Shown: positions 52,701-56,060, numbered from the stretch's first letter. The stretch: 64,000 nucleotides of DNA from Ixodes scapularis (GCF_016920785.2 NW_024609839.1:25483085-25547084); one strand, 5' to 3'. The notes: generated by a model from the sequence alone, not told the origin. A program made the numbers and translations.

Positions 52701-54535
52701 CCCAATTGATTTAAAAAATGATCTCTCTTTTTTGTTGTTTTCTGATTTACCATAAGTGTATTTTTTGCCCTTTAGTCTGTTTATGTGTTTACCACTCCCC
52801 TCCGTAATGCCTTTTGATCCTGAGGGTAAATACGTAAATACATAAATAAATAAATAGTTGTCAACACGCTCTTCAGTTAATGTAAACAATTTCCAAGGCT
52901 GGAATGTTTCCACAAATTAATTTAAACTTTTAGCCACGCTGGAGGTTGTTACTACAAAGGAACATTACATTTCTGTCCATATCATACGGCTCATTTCGAG
53001 TTGACAAAACGTGGCGACATTCATTAGTTCTGCTACAGGGGAAGATCACTAATATAATAATCAAGAAATATTCAAAATGTTTGGTGTGCTCCTTGTATTT
53101 TAGGGTAATACAAAATAATAATTTCACTTACTATCTGGCACTAATTGGAATAAACCAAATGCACGTGACATGACTCATGTACAGCATTGTTTATATCAGC
53201 TTTGGATAAAGGAAGTTTTTGCCAAGCAGTTGTACAAGTCCTCCAGAAAAGGTGAACCCCATTGTCAGAGCTCTAGTTAACTTTGGTTAAGATAATTAGA
53301 ACCCTGGACTAATAATACAAAGAAGTAGGAAACATGGTCTATCATTGGTTGCCATTATTGGGAATCATGATGAGTAACTGGATAACTATATTAGAAAAAA
53401 TTGACCCATGTTTGAATTGGAATTTTGGAAAATCAGGAATATAATTGGTTAACAATATTGGAATAGAACGGCGTATGATTGGATACTAATATAATAAATT
53501 ATTGCATATTATTGTGGTACCAAGGTGGAGAATCCCGGCATAATATTGAATACCAATACTATGAAAAAAATACCAGTCGATACCAATACTGGAAATCCAG
53601 GCGTATTGGTATCCTTATATACCAATGCCGGAAATTCTCGAGTATAATTGGGAACTGTTACTAGAAATCATGCGTAATATTGGTTACAGATATTTGTATT
53701 TGAATGGACAACATAGAATGCTATTATTGGCATAATGGTGGAAGCATCCTTAAATCATCATTGACCTAATATCAAAATTTTAATGTGTACAATGTTGGAG
53801 CGAGTTGCGCTCCAATATTCTGTGTTTCTACTTTCATGCACAACACTCGGCGAGCCAATCAGCGCTACGTACGGAGGCAGCTGAGCGAATGACGATGCCG
53901 AAACATATGTTTAGACCAAAAAGACGCAGTCTGAGTTGGGACATTAAGTAATGCAAGCGTGACGTTTTGCATTGCTTTATGTCAAAACTCAGTCTGCGTT
54001 TTTTGGTCTAAACAGATGTTTCGGCATCGTCATTCGCTGAGCTGCCTACGTAAGTTGCGGTGATTGGATTTCCGAGTGTTGTGCTTGAAAGTAGACGCAC
54101 AGACATTTTTAGAGTGTTGGGTATAATATTCACATACGATCAACTCAGTATTCGCATAACAGTGCAAGCAACAGATATCATCATCGGCCAAATATGGCCA
54201 TTTTCGCTGACCCAACGTTGGAACGGGTTGCGCCCAAATATTCGGTCGAATATTGGAATCCAATCAATACGATGTTGCCCTAACGTTGGGTGAAAACTGC
54301 TATGCTACTTGAGGTTATTTTGTTTTATTTCGGAATAAAAGAGTAGTTTAGTAGAATTACCTTTTTGTACAGGGCGCATGTGAGTGCGGACTGAACTTTG
54401 AAGGCTCCAAGCGCCATGATGTAAGTAGCGTGCGCATTCAAGAATCCGCCGACAAGCTGAGAGAAGGCGTATGCCGAGGCGTACGCATAGCCATGCCAAC
54501 CGTCCTGCTTCGTTTCGATGTATACCAGGAGGTAG
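1589..54535 (-). CDS. ABCC/MRP-type ABC transporter, 20 exons, both ends missing
   Basis: A split gene on the minus strand. Joining twenty exons at AG/GT borders gives one uninterrupted frame of about 1032 codons (3096 nt), compared with roughly 1500 residues for full ABCC1-type proteins. In order it shows: late TMD1 helices, NBD1 (Walker A GPVGCGKS, Q-loop VAQQSW, signature LSGGQ, Walker B VYLLDD, H-loop LVTHS), a short charged linker, TMD2, and NBD2 up to Walker A GRTGAGKS, Q-loop IPQDP and SEGGDNL. NBD1 has Asp where most ABC ATPases have catalytic Glu after Walker B, as is typical of ABCC. Family knowledge: these are membrane exporters of organic anions and glutathione, glucuronide or sulfate conjugates, and in ticks are studied in acaricide tolerance. 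The start, promoter and TMD0 are not seen; the NBD2 signature and stop lie beyond base 1. The subtype within ABCC and the substrate cannot be told from this. Confidence 0.93.
2127..2245. repeat. Short inverted repeat in intron
   Basis: Arms of 34 bp at 2127-2160 and 2212-2245 are reverse complements with about four mismatches, both carrying CATGATTCTAAA, around a 51-bp spacer. This is the shape of a small foldback or MITE fragment; no target duplication was identified. A poly-C run lies further on at about 2751-2766. Confidence 0.7.
3260..3418 (-). CDS. ABCC exon 19 (NBD2 Walker A and Q-loop)
   Basis: Acceptor TATTCGTTTCAG, donor CAG|GTACAT, 53 codons, phase 0. Begins IGIVGRTGAGKSTLALALFR (Walker A GRTGAGKS), then IGLHDLRQKMTIIPQ (Q-loop). 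IGLHDLRxxxxIIPQDP is highly conserved across ABCC NBD2. Confidence 0.98.
4018..4164 (-). CDS. ABCC exon 18 (NBD2 N-terminus)
   Basis: Acceptor TTTGAATTTAG, donor AAG|GTGACT, 49 codons, phase 0. Begins APWRNSEMEPAVEWPSRGDL, then FTDYSVSYGDDADPVLRHVN, ending QGGQK. EWPxxGxxxFxxYxxxYxxxxxxVLxxxN is the standard start of ABCC NBD2, with the A-loop tyrosine in VSYGDD. It lies in a frame with no long ORF and was found by motif. Confidence 0.95.
4165..5708. other. Intron 17-18, nothing recognised
   Basis: Mostly AT-leaning unique sequence without splice-flanked coding motifs, repeats or RNA genes that I can support. A poly-A run flanks exon 17 at about 5683-5696. Confidence 0.4.
5709..5810 (-). CDS. 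ABCC exon 17 (TMD2-NBD2 joint)
   Basis: Acceptor CCCGCAG, donor GAG|GTATTT, 34 codons, phase 0. Reads LAEHVSYAVMMLVMLEASMV and then AVERAMDYFDLPEE. The VERxxxYxxxPxE motif is the linker helix leading into NBD2 in ABCC proteins. Confidence 0.93.
5811..9174. other. Intron 16-17, nothing firmly recognised
   Basis: A 3.4 kb intron. No ABCC exon motif is expected here, since exons 16 and 17 join cleanly. A short minus-strand open frame (8428-8781) and TATATAAG-like text near 8430 have no recognisable domain or partner signal. Confidence 0.4.
9175..9301 (-). CDS. ABCC exon 16 (last TMD2 helices)
   Basis: Acceptor CCCTGGTGCAAAG, donor CAG|GTTGTT, one base plus 42 codons. Reads CLIIAVQVVILFLSIGASLV and then AGLTLTYTMQ, the AGLxLxYxLQ motif of the final TMD2 helix. 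The distance from the exon start to AGL fits the family. Confidence 0.9.
9726..9925 (-). CDS. ABCC exon 15 (TMD2 coupling loop)
   Basis: Acceptor ATATCTTGTGCAG, donor GC|GTACGT, 66 codons plus two bases. Contains FRQVRRLQSVSRSPVFSHFG and then ETVSGAVSIRAFG, the most conserved ABCC loop of TMD2 (RxLxRLxSxxRSPxxxHFxETxxGxxxIRAF). The donor was chosen because only phase 2 matches the acceptor of the next exon; the frame stays open a little past it. Confidence 0.95.
9926..11335. other. Intron 14-15 with CpG-rich block
   Basis: The stretch 9930-10440 is noticeably richer in CG dinucleotides than the surrounding intron and contains GCGGCCGC-like text near 10278-10290. Two short frames (10130-10375 plus, 10145-10345 minus) have no domain I can name. 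It may be a fragment of a dispersed repeat or of an unrelated coding sequence. Confidence 0.35.
11336..11501 (-). CDS. ABCC exon 14 (TMD2)
   Basis: Acceptor TTGTTCTTTTCAG, donor ACG|GTGAGC, one base plus 55 codons. Begins FSRDMDLIDKEVPFL, continuing GRIINR of exon 13 into the ABCC motif NRFSxDxxxxD, followed by two hydrophobic helices (ALALMFVVICLPSAYF and ILIVGVVVLLFLGLT). Confidence 0.96.
11560..11735. repeat. Dispersed repeat copy (related to 41030-41210)
   Basis: The block containing GTTGGAGGCCGGCTATTCGA and GAGCCGCCCTGCCGTTTTCAC resembles 41140-41205 (GCTGGAGGCCGAGAGTCTGA and GAGTCGCCCTGCTGTTGTCAC), with GTCACTGGCCA against TCAGTGACCA at the end. The two copies are diverged. The element class is unknown. 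Confidence 0.55.
11966..12135. repeat. Degenerate GTCGTCCTAGAG minisatellite
   Basis: About a dozen imperfect copies of a 12- to 15-bp motif based on GTCGTCCTAGAG run end to end and lead directly into the TATCGATA array. Because units are partly multiples of three, frames look open here without meaning. Confidence 0.7.
12150..12725. repeat. TATCGATA palindrome array (two clusters)
   Basis: Two clusters (about 12150-12390 and 12585-12725) of ACTATCGATAGT-type palindromes. By my count TATCGATA occurs exactly about twelve times, plus variants such as ATCAATAG and ATCGATGG. Between the clusters lies a 190-bp non-repetitive spacer. TATCGATA is the known core of the DRE bound by DREF, and CGATA is the core of BEAF-32 sites in Drosophila; whether either protein acts here is not shown. 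Confidence 0.8.
13841..16760. mobile_element. Composite foldback TIR element (two palindromic units)
   Basis: The outermost 25 bp on each side are perfect inverted repeats (13841-13865 and 16736-16760, starting GGGTGTTTTCATCTCAAATC). Inside are four alternating arms of about 590 bp: 13841-14435 forward, 14440-15036 reverse, 15055-15640 forward, 15640-16760 reverse. All four share text such as GCAGTGGCAGAAACTAGTGT or its complement. The last arm is split by a LINE fragment. No transposase frame exists, so it would be non-autonomous. No clear target-site duplication flanks it. Confidence 0.8.
16023..16550 (+). pseudogene. 5'-truncated LINE 3' end inserted in foldback element
   Basis: Compared with the other arms of the foldback element, 528 bp are extra here, between GCGCCAGCAG and AGGGTGTCAAAC. 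The insert encodes CRVCGGYDETVEHVVLDC, the CxxC-H-C zinc-knuckle-like region at the end of the RT polyprotein of Jockey/I/R1-type LINEs, and ends in CATCATCATCATTATCAG, a simple-repeat tail. Only the C-terminal hundred codons remain (16159-16458). A 3-bp CAG at each side may be a very short target duplication. Confidence 0.75.
16928..17172 (-). CDS. ABCC exon 13 (TMD2)
   Basis: Acceptor TTTTGTTGCGAAG after a poly-T tract, donor CAG|GTGATT, 81 codons plus two bases. Begins YGSGLWLSEWSSHPDP (the xWLSxW motif of TMD2), has a helix YMVGYGAILVGMSVFNFIF, and ends MRTPISFFDKTSTGRIINR, the conserved ABCC loop (SFFDxTPxGRIxNRFS). Confidence 0.96.
17700..19133 (-). pseudogene. Penelope-like element, decayed (minus copy)
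   Basis: Broken frames in order along the minus strand resemble a Penelope-like reverse transcriptase: LDQTGLLVSIPDHIPEHGAV, then an RT catalytic-like FRFIDDYLII (near 18600-18650), then RLVQAGFPVDPL, and finally a GIY-YIG-like region VYSVSLISG followed by QTGRCTNHRLREHYNEV (about 17900-18000). The combination of RT followed by GIY-YIG is specific to Penelope-like elements. Stops and frame changes separate the pieces, so it is inactive. A poly-C run sits at 17822-17837. Confidence 0.7.
19195..23000 (+). mobile_element. Penelope-like element, decayed (plus copy) with terminal repeats
   Basis: Head-to-head with the previous copy. Broken frames from 19563 to 21600 include LDPTGHLVSVFDAIHEYGHV, an RT-like FRYVDNYLIIEP near 20855-20885 (second catalytic Asp changed to Asn), KAGFPVDLLFSVLDRFPRGF and KHEKKLMHANE. 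Direct repeats flank it: 19195-19470 matches 21785-21905 plus 22850-23000 (for example CCGCACCAACACGCTCTTTG against CCGCACCAACACGCTCTTCG). This resembles the pseudo-LTRs of Penelope-like elements. The right repeat is split by a minisatellite. Confidence 0.65.
21915..22815. repeat. CTGGT/ACCAG minisatellites in opposite orientation
   Basis: 21915-22110 is an array of units like AACTGGTCACACTGGTTG; 22510-22815 is an array of units like GGCCAATCTGGTGACCAGTT. Each holds many copies of CTGGT or ACCAG, and the two arrays are broadly inverted relative to one another around a 400-bp unique centre. The block interrupts the right terminal repeat of the Penelope-like element. A hairpin at 21371-21410 (GCCCCCAGCAAC arms) lies just before. 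Confidence 0.75.
23001..24469. other. Intron 12-13 remainder, nothing recognised
   Basis: AT-rich sequence without coding, RNA or repeat structure that I can support. Confidence 0.4.
24470..24565 (-). CDS. ABCC exon 12 (start of TMD2)
   Basis: Acceptor GTTTTAACAG, donor GAG|GTTGGT, 32 codons, phase 0. Reads VKWDVYSEYLMRTGWKFIVP followed by STVAIFVAYCFE. V.W.vY..Yl...G is the conserved entry into TMD2 of ABCC proteins, followed by its first helix. Confidence 0.92.
24566..25700. other. Intron 11-12, nothing recognised
   Basis: AT-rich intron of 1.1 kb with no repeat or RNA gene that I can support. Confidence 0.4.
25701..25779 (-). CDS. ABCC exon 11 (charged linker)
   Basis: A 79-nt exon. Acceptor ATCTTTTTTAG, donor AGC|GTAAGT. 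With the two bases carried over it reads SANEELVEKTSTDELKLDDE and ends EQTNTGS. It is an acidic, low-complexity segment between NBD1 and TMD2, a place where ABCC proteins vary most, so the call rests on splice sites, phase and position. Confidence 0.82.
25780..26470. other. Intron 10-11, nothing recognised
   Basis: AT-rich intron; no extra exon motif and no repeat was seen. Confidence 0.4.
26471..26673 (-). CDS. ABCC exon 10 (NBD1 H-loop and linker)
   Basis: Acceptor TTTACCTTTCCAG, donor GAGAG|GTGCGT, 67 codons plus two bases. Begins TRILVTHSVTVLSQVDWIVL (H-loop His in LVTHS), then GGIKEQGTYRDLL, and ends in a lysine- and serine-rich linker (KKHVKKSSSSQNLKSGNK). Confidence 0.96.
26674..27236. 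other. Intron 9-10, nothing recognised
   Basis: AT-rich intron of about 0.56 kb with no recognisable structure beyond short homopolymer runs. Confidence 0.4.
27237..27404 (-). CDS. ABCC exon 9 (NBD1 signature and Walker B)
   Basis: Acceptor GTTTTTCGCAG, donor AAG|GTAAAA, 56 codons, phase 0. Contains GINLSGGQKLRISLARA (ABC signature LSGGQ) and DVYLLDDPFSAVDVHV (Walker B plus D-loop). The residue after the Walker B aspartate is Asp, not Glu, as in most ABCC NBD1 domains, which implies a weakly hydrolytic first ATP site. Ends GPSGILKSK. Confidence 0.97.
27940..28175. repeat. Dispersed repeat copy (related to 33010-33190)
   Basis: The core CCAATCAGATTGCGGCATTA, then GCCGAT and AACCAATCACCAAGCAAGA, matches 33078-33145 (CCAATCAGATTTCGGCATGA, AACCAATCCCTAAGCAAGA) at roughly 80 percent over 65 bp. 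Both stretches end in AAGCTGT. The family is unknown; it looks like a short non-coding interspersed repeat in intron 8-9. Confidence 0.6.
28533..28709 (-). CDS. ABCC exon 8 (NBD1 Q-loop)
   Basis: Acceptor CTTCGGTTTCCAG, donor AAG|GTACGG, 59 codons, phase 0. Begins GRLAYVAQQSWIQNATLKEN (Q-loop glutamine followed by SWIQN, diagnostic of ABCC NBD1) and ends LPAGENTQVGDK, just before the signature motif of the next exon. It is separated from exon 7 by 7.5 kb of repeat-rich intron. Confidence 0.97.
28710..29231. other. Start of intron 7-8, nothing recognised
   Basis: Unique AT-rich sequence between exon 8 and the terminal-inverted-repeat element; no supported feature. Confidence 0.4.
29232..32381. 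mobile_element. 3.1 kb terminal-inverted-repeat element, non-autonomous
   Basis: A 57-bp segment at 29266-29322 (GGGGTTCTTCTGCTTGTCCA onward) is repeated in inverted orientation at 32288-32342 with moderate divergence, and weaker similarity continues outward to about 29232 and 32381. Both ends are rich in GGTTCTTT/AAAGAACC text. The interior has no transposase-like frame. This fits an old non-autonomous DNA transposon. Outer borders and target duplication are uncertain. Confidence 0.6.
29868..30300. repeat. Tandem duplication, about 220-bp unit
   Basis: 29868-30087 and 30088-30300 are direct repeats. Both begin with TATATACCAA, carry CATTACATGCCCCATCACGC and CAGCTGCAGCAAGA, and end with AACCGGTAGCGATG or AACCGATAGCGATG. 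It is internal to the 3.1 kb TIR element. Confidence 0.8.
33010..33190. repeat. Dispersed repeat copy (related to 27940-28175)
   Basis: Shares the CCAATCAGATT...GGCAT...AGCCGAT core with 28045-28110, followed by a CpG-richer tail (GCCACGCCCCGCCC). Similar ACCAATCA text recurs near 33245 and 50045, so several related fragments are present. Confidence 0.55.
33420..34690. mobile_element. Two tandem copies of a TIR element with CACGTG and TGACGTCA arrays
   Basis: Copy 1 (33420-33962) and copy 2 (33963-34690) both start TTTTAGAGCGCAGCTCTTAG, continue with GCTTGAGCGGCGTCG, and end with AAGAGCTGCGCTC, CGTTACAGGGAGTT or its variant, and GGCTTTCACTTTTT. The 14-bp AGAGCGCAGCTCTT at the start is inverted at the end. 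The interior is simple-sequence DNA: units of AAGGTCACGTGACCCCC in both copies and, in copy 2 only (34185-34560), units of GATGACGTCATC. No transposase is present, so it is a satellite-bearing MITE-like element. Confidence 0.8.
34691..36201. other. End of intron 7-8, nothing recognised
   Basis: Unique sequence; a G-rich run lies at about 35169-35200. No exon or repeat is supported. Confidence 0.4.
36202..36395 (-). CDS. ABCC exon 7 (NBD1 Walker A)
   Basis: Acceptor TGCCCCTCTTCAG, donor CAC|GTGAGC, two bases plus 64 codons. Reads DAVSLRQASFTWAREEPEVL, then a beta-strand and Walker A GPVGCGKSALL, ending VSGSVDVH. The aromatic A-loop position is the W of FTWA. This is the first ATP-binding half of NBD1. 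Confidence 0.97.
36499..36583 (-). CDS. ABCC exon 6 (TMD1-NBD1 joint)
   Basis: Acceptor GTGTCCCCGCAG, donor AAAG|GTATTT, 28 codons plus one base. Reads CKVSLRRLSAFLEEGELDEE and then AIGTNPEK. SLRRLxxFLxxxEL is the linker helix that ABCC proteins carry between TMD1 and NBD1. The single leftover base joins with GC of the next exon to make Gly. Six decayed relatives of this exon lie upstream in the same intron (37.2-38.2 kb), see the repeat entry. Confidence 0.88.
37240..38215 (-). repeat. Six decayed tandem copies of ABCC exon 6
   Basis: A tandem array with a 153- to 166-bp unit lies in the intron just upstream of exon 6. Each unit contains a relative of exon 6 plus flanking intron (TCAAACTGATTGACGCC between units). 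Exon-equivalents on the minus strand are at about 37277-37360, 37440-37523, 37598-37680, 37752-37836, 37912-38000 and 38075-38160. The first keeps a CAG acceptor and 27 open codons containing AELDEKAIVSNP, against GELDEEAIGTNP in exon 6. The second and fourth are also open; the third and fifth have stops; the sixth has a one-base deletion. None keeps a GT donor at the exon 6 position. Confidence 0.85.
38546..38692 (-). CDS. ABCC exon 5 (last TMD1 helices)
   Basis: Acceptor ATTTGTAG, donor AGG|GTAAGA, 49 codons, phase 0. Reads AALASFGIFVMLSEDNHLTP and then a hydrophobic segment with LFMLLRGPMYTLPDAIS, matching the final TMD1 helices of ABCC proteins (LSLFNxLRxPLxxLP). The next exon must begin with residues equivalent to QAxVSxxRL; exon 6 supplies them. 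Confidence 0.94.
38845..39012 (-). other. Possible diverged alternative exon in intron 4-5
   Basis: Behind a good acceptor (CATTCTTCCCACAG) an open frame begins ISFAVSLLVAGQNIG, which can be laid against SFGIFVMLSEDNH of exon 5, and a GTAAAA donor after 47 codons would keep phase 0. Similarity beyond the first helix is poor and it lacks the hydrophobic second helix. It may equally be chance. Confidence 0.2.
39134..39271 (-). CDS. ABCC exon 4 (TMD1)
   Basis: Acceptor TTTCTTTCTTCAG, donor GCG|GTGCGT, 46 codons, phase 0. Begins VIKLNAWEPPFMERV, the ABCC motif VxKLxAWExxF that follows LNGIK in the previous exon, and ends in a hydrophobic helix FTFVWAATPNA. Confidence 0.95.
39272..40346. other. 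Intron 3-4
   Basis: Contains fragments with GTTGGCTGCGGAGCAATATT and AAGCTGTCACTGACGATAGG (40080-40160) that recall, in inverse-like order, the dispersed repeat at 27.9-28.2 kb. No gene is seen. Confidence 0.35.
40347..40412 (-). CDS. ABCC exon 3 (TMD1, 22 codons)
   Basis: A 66-nt microexon reading KRQMDSKDARLRQTTEMLNG followed by IK. Acceptor TTTGTATTTTAG, donor AAG|GTATTT, phase 0 on both sides. MDSKDxRLxxxxExLNGIK is the conserved cytoplasmic motif between TMD1 helices in ABCC proteins. It is too short to be found by ORF length and was recognised from its position and motif. Confidence 0.93.
40511..40985. mobile_element. MITE-like element with 43-bp terminal inverted repeats
   Basis: 40511-40553 and 40943-40985 are inverted repeats with three mismatches, including AACTGTTAAACATAACGCGG. 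The ends read CAGTGTG and CACTGT, reminiscent of hAT ends, but the flanks do not show an 8-bp duplication. No coding frame is present in the 475 bp. Confidence 0.75.
41030..41210. repeat. Dispersed repeat copy (related to 11560-11735)
   Basis: Matches the block in intron 13-14 as described there, with better preserved CpG dinucleotides. It adjoins the MITE-like element ending at 40985. Confidence 0.5.
42326..42478. repeat. Inverted repeat, 50-bp arms
   Basis: 42326-42375 (AAATAAAAACAGCGCAAAAA ... GACAAGTAGAATACATAGGA) and 42425-42478 (TGTGTATTCTACTTGTTTCT ... TTTTGCGCTGTGTTTATTT) are reverse complements with several mismatches. It may be two opposed copies of the same repeat end. Confidence 0.65.
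42594..42848 (-). CDS. ABCC exon 2 (TMD1)
   Basis: Acceptor TTCTTGGCGCAG, donor CAG|GTACTA, exactly 85 codons, phase 0 at both ends. It carries GEIVNLMSVDVEQV, the strongly conserved ABCC coupling-loop motif (GEIVNLMSVD), followed by two hydrophobic helices (VPLRIVLTLVFLWQYLG and SCLATVATMLASS). It joins directly to the preceding exon as ...LYKK|VLRISSSSRHQ, which fits the family spacing, although 11.5 kb of intron separates them. Confidence 0.95.
42849..44035. other. Start of intron 1-2, nothing recognised
   Basis: AT-rich sequence; no exon, RNA gene or clear repeat is supported. Confidence 0.35.
44036..44411. mobile_element. hAT-type MITE with 8-bp target duplication
   Basis: The element starts CAGGGTGTAAGATAGACAGG and ends with the exact inverse of that sequence. 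It is flanked on both sides by GGATAGAC (44028-44035 and 44412-44419), an 8-bp target-site duplication. CAGGG-type ends and an 8-bp duplication are the hAT signature. At 376 bp with no transposase frame it is non-autonomous. The perfect ends and perfect duplication suggest a fairly recent insertion. Confidence 0.9.
44412..44437. repeat. Perfect 26-bp palindrome at the MITE border
   Basis: GGATAGACGCTGATCAGCGT followed by CTATCC reads the same on both strands and includes the right-hand target duplication of the hAT-type MITE. The insertion therefore hit one half of a palindromic sequence. Confidence 0.8.
44665..44900. other. CpG-dense block
   Basis: This 235-bp stretch is strongly enriched in CG dinucleotides (GGCGGCGG repeats, GCGGCCGC at about 44825) compared with its AT-rich surroundings. 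Short frames run through it on both strands but none carries a recognisable domain. It could be a small CpG-rich repeat or a promoter-like island; no transcript evidence is available. Confidence 0.35.
45569..45950. repeat. Diverged direct repeat, 300-bp spacing
   Basis: 45569-45648 (GTGGGCATGGGAGCGGCAAC, then CTCTGCGTGTTTTCATCGTTCAGG) and 45869-45942 (GTGGGCGTGGGAACGGCAAC, then CTCTGCGTTTTTTCATCGTTCGGG) are direct repeats, suggesting a tandem duplication of about 300 bp. Confidence 0.65.
46240..46373 (+). pseudogene. LINE 3' tail, 5'-truncated
   Basis: ACCCCCTCTGTAATGCCCTC, then a GGGCT/GGGGGTATTG segment and an AAATAAATAAATAAA tail, is the same 3' end as at 52795-52855 (CCCCTCCGTAATGCC, GAGGGTAAATACG, ATAAATAAATA). 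This marks a second, heavily truncated copy of the same LINE family. Confidence 0.7.
47061..47375. mobile_element. MITE-like element with ACCGTATTTAC ends
   Basis: 47061-47089 and 47347-47375 are inverted repeats with about four mismatches (GAGTAATAGCC shared), and weaker inverted similarity continues inward to about 47140 and 47300. There is no coding frame. Target duplication is not evident. Confidence 0.7.
47400..48570 (+). pseudogene. CR1/Jockey-type LINE, endonuclease part
   Basis: Frames with several stops resemble the apurinic endonuclease domain: LLTEIWLSAKVRNSEICYGR, FNVYRCNRGS, CGVLIAVAE, ILGDCYCPPP, IFLFGYFNFPSITW and SDHTVMHF follow in the right order (TExWL, GGVxIA, YRPP, GDFN and SDH motifs). 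A poly-C run at 47736-47757 sits inside the CYxPP segment. The frame is broken repeatedly, so it is inactive. Confidence 0.75.
48585..48840. repeat. GGCCATATA-type minisatellite
   Basis: About seven imperfect units of 30-40 bp containing GCCATATA, separated by text such as GTGCAAATA or GAGCAAGTA. On the minus strand it gives accidental repeated frames (YMAIF/IWPYL words). It lies at the left border of the insertion that splits the LINE. Confidence 0.7.
50720..50770. repeat. Near-perfect 23-bp-arm hairpin
   Basis: CATTAACGTTTCATCAACAT then TCG, a 5-base loop TTAAG, and the inverse arm ending GAAACGTTAATG, with one mismatch. It is a strong hairpin on its own; no promoter or wider precursor context marks it as a microRNA. 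Confidence 0.75.
51160..52860 (+). pseudogene. CR1/Jockey-type LINE, reverse transcriptase part and 3' end
   Basis: Broken frames show YFRPISLTSVPCKILEHI, VNSRVAQG then VLGPSLFLVYMNDLS, and FAGDCVVY near 51936-51960, where the RT catalytic FADD has become FAGD. The 3' end is CCCCTCCGTAATGCC with a GGGTAAATACG segment and an ATAAATAAATA tail at 52840-52857. Together with 47400-48570 it makes one LINE copy in plus orientation, inactivated by stops, a changed catalytic residue and an insertion. Confidence 0.8.
53300..53720. repeat. Degenerate ATTGGTACCAATA-like minisatellite
   Basis: Repeated words such as TAATATTGG, ATACCAATACTGGAAAT and TATTGGTATCC recur at about 35-40 bp through an AT-rich stretch. 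Borders are vague. Confidence 0.5.
53822..54102. mobile_element. Foldback/MITE palindrome, 130-bp arms
   Basis: 53822-53955 and 53968-54102 are reverse complements at high identity (for example CGATGCCGAAACAT against ATGTTTCGGCATCG, and AGACCAAAAAGACGCAGTCT against its inverse) with only about 12 bp between. The whole could fold into a 280-nt hairpin. No coding frame is present. Confidence 0.85.
54361..54535 (-). CDS. ABCC exon 1 of those visible (TMD1 helices)
   Basis: Acceptor TTTTGCATTTCAG and donor AAG|GTAATT. One nucleotide plus 58 codons, beginning YLLVYIETKQ and ending ALTCALYKK. The pattern of a helix pair followed by a run ending in S-A-L-x-x-x-x-Y-x-K matches the intracellular loop of ABCC TMD1. 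The phase (one base before the first full codon) shows there is at least one more exon upstream; I could not find it between here and the LTR element at 57949. Confidence 0.88.
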
Positions 54536-55254
54536 CTGAAATGCAAAATACATTTGGTGCATCGCATCAAAATTCATAACATTTATGTGAACCAGTTTTG
54601 ACTGCCTGAGAGCACGCACAAAACGGAGGAACAAAGAGCGCAAAAACCTCAATATATTCTGAAGGGGAAGCACTGTGACCCACTGGTCCGACTCCCGGGA
54701 TGCTGTTCTTGGGGCGTTTTCCGCTCTTTGCCGTCTAATGGTGCATTCACACTGGCGATTGAGCTGCGCTTGCGAAGCGGTTGCGGACGCGGTTCGCGAG
54801 CGACCCCGTTCAGGCACACCGAGACGCGGTTGGAGGTTTCTCGGCGACCCCGAGGTGATATTTCAAAACTTCTGTTTGGCCAGCCCTGTTTTACAATCTA
54901 AAATTCAGTTCAATCTACAGTGCAAAGCCAAAATTTAGACATCTGTTTCGGGCTGTTTGCACACTAAAGGGGCTGGAGTACTTTGTAAACAAGCATGGCA
55001 TGTTTTGCAGCGAAAGCATATAATTAAAAACCAAGCGTGTTGATAAGGTTCAATTTTACACAGGAAAGAATAAACAAATAAGACGGAGCACGAAACACGA
55101 CATCACTCGACTAGCAACAGCAAGAACGAAACGGAACGACCCCCAAAGGCGTCTGCCCATCTTGGAAGGAGAGGGATAAAACATGTTGAAGGAGAGAAAA
55201 ATTTCAGATGGAAAAAAATATAAAACTAAAATTCATGAACTTCGTGTTTGAAAA
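54536..55254. other. Sequence upstream of exon 1, no exon found
   Basis: A CpG-rich patch (54740-54850, GCGGTTGCGGACGCGGTTCG) lies here. I looked for a TMD0 or early TMD1 exon on the minus strand and found none that I can support. Confidence 0.35.
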
Positions 55255-56060
55255 TTAGACTAAAAGCTTAAAACACAGAATCACGTCGGTGATTCTGTGT
55301 TGAAGTTGAGGTTTCAAAAATTCAACTTCTGTCTTCGTCAGTAAGAGGGAAAGAGCGAAAATGTTGTTGCTCACCGCACCCATAATAAATGACTCGATGA
55401 TCTCTCTCCCAAATCTGCTCTTTTGGATCCCTAAAATTATTGTTACGCGAAAGCAAGGTGTGCAGTCAAACCGCATGCGACCATGAGCAACTCGGGTGAA
55501 TTGACTCATAGGAGGCCTTTGAAGCCTCCAGGTTATGTTCCCTGAGTTTGGTGGTTGACACATCGGCCTGTTCGACCAATGTACAGACTCCCGAAGCTCT
55601 GCGATATCGAGTAAACATTCTTGTCCTCACGCTTAACAAACCTCTTGGTGTGTGTGACATGTTGCACAACGGGTGCAGTGTCGCACACGCCATCAAGTTC
55701 GTTAAGCGTGAGGTCAAGAAGGTTTATTCGATCTCCGTGAACAGCGGGATTCAGTGCATCGGTCAAACAGGCGTATGTGTCAATCACCGACTCAGGGGAC
55801 ATAACCTGCAGGCTTCAAAGGCTTTCGATGAGTTATTGCACCCCATCGTTTTTCATGGCCGGAAGCGTAATGACTGCACACCTTGCTTTCGCGATACCAC
55901 AATTCTAGTGGGCCATAAGAGCAGATGTGGGAGGGAAATCCCCGAGTCATTTTTATGGGTGCGGTGCGCGACAATATATCTGCTCCTTCACTGTCAATGA
56001 CGAAAACGGAATTTGAAATCTTTAAACCTCAACTGTGATACTGTGTTTTCAAGTTTTTAA
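55255..56060. pseudogene. Palindromic pair of Penelope-like GIY-YIG ends
   Basis: Two copies of a Penelope-like 3' region stand head to head around about 55672. Plus (55680-56050): VYSISVNSGIQCIGQTGVCV then NHRLRGHN, followed by CTPCFRDTTIL. Minus (55665-55260): VYSISQSFGSLYIGRTGRCV then NH, REHNLEASKA and CTPCFRVTIIL. YIGQTGR-N-RLREH is the GIY-YIG endonuclease motif of these elements. Frames are broken in both. Arms are about 390 bp. Confidence 0.75.
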
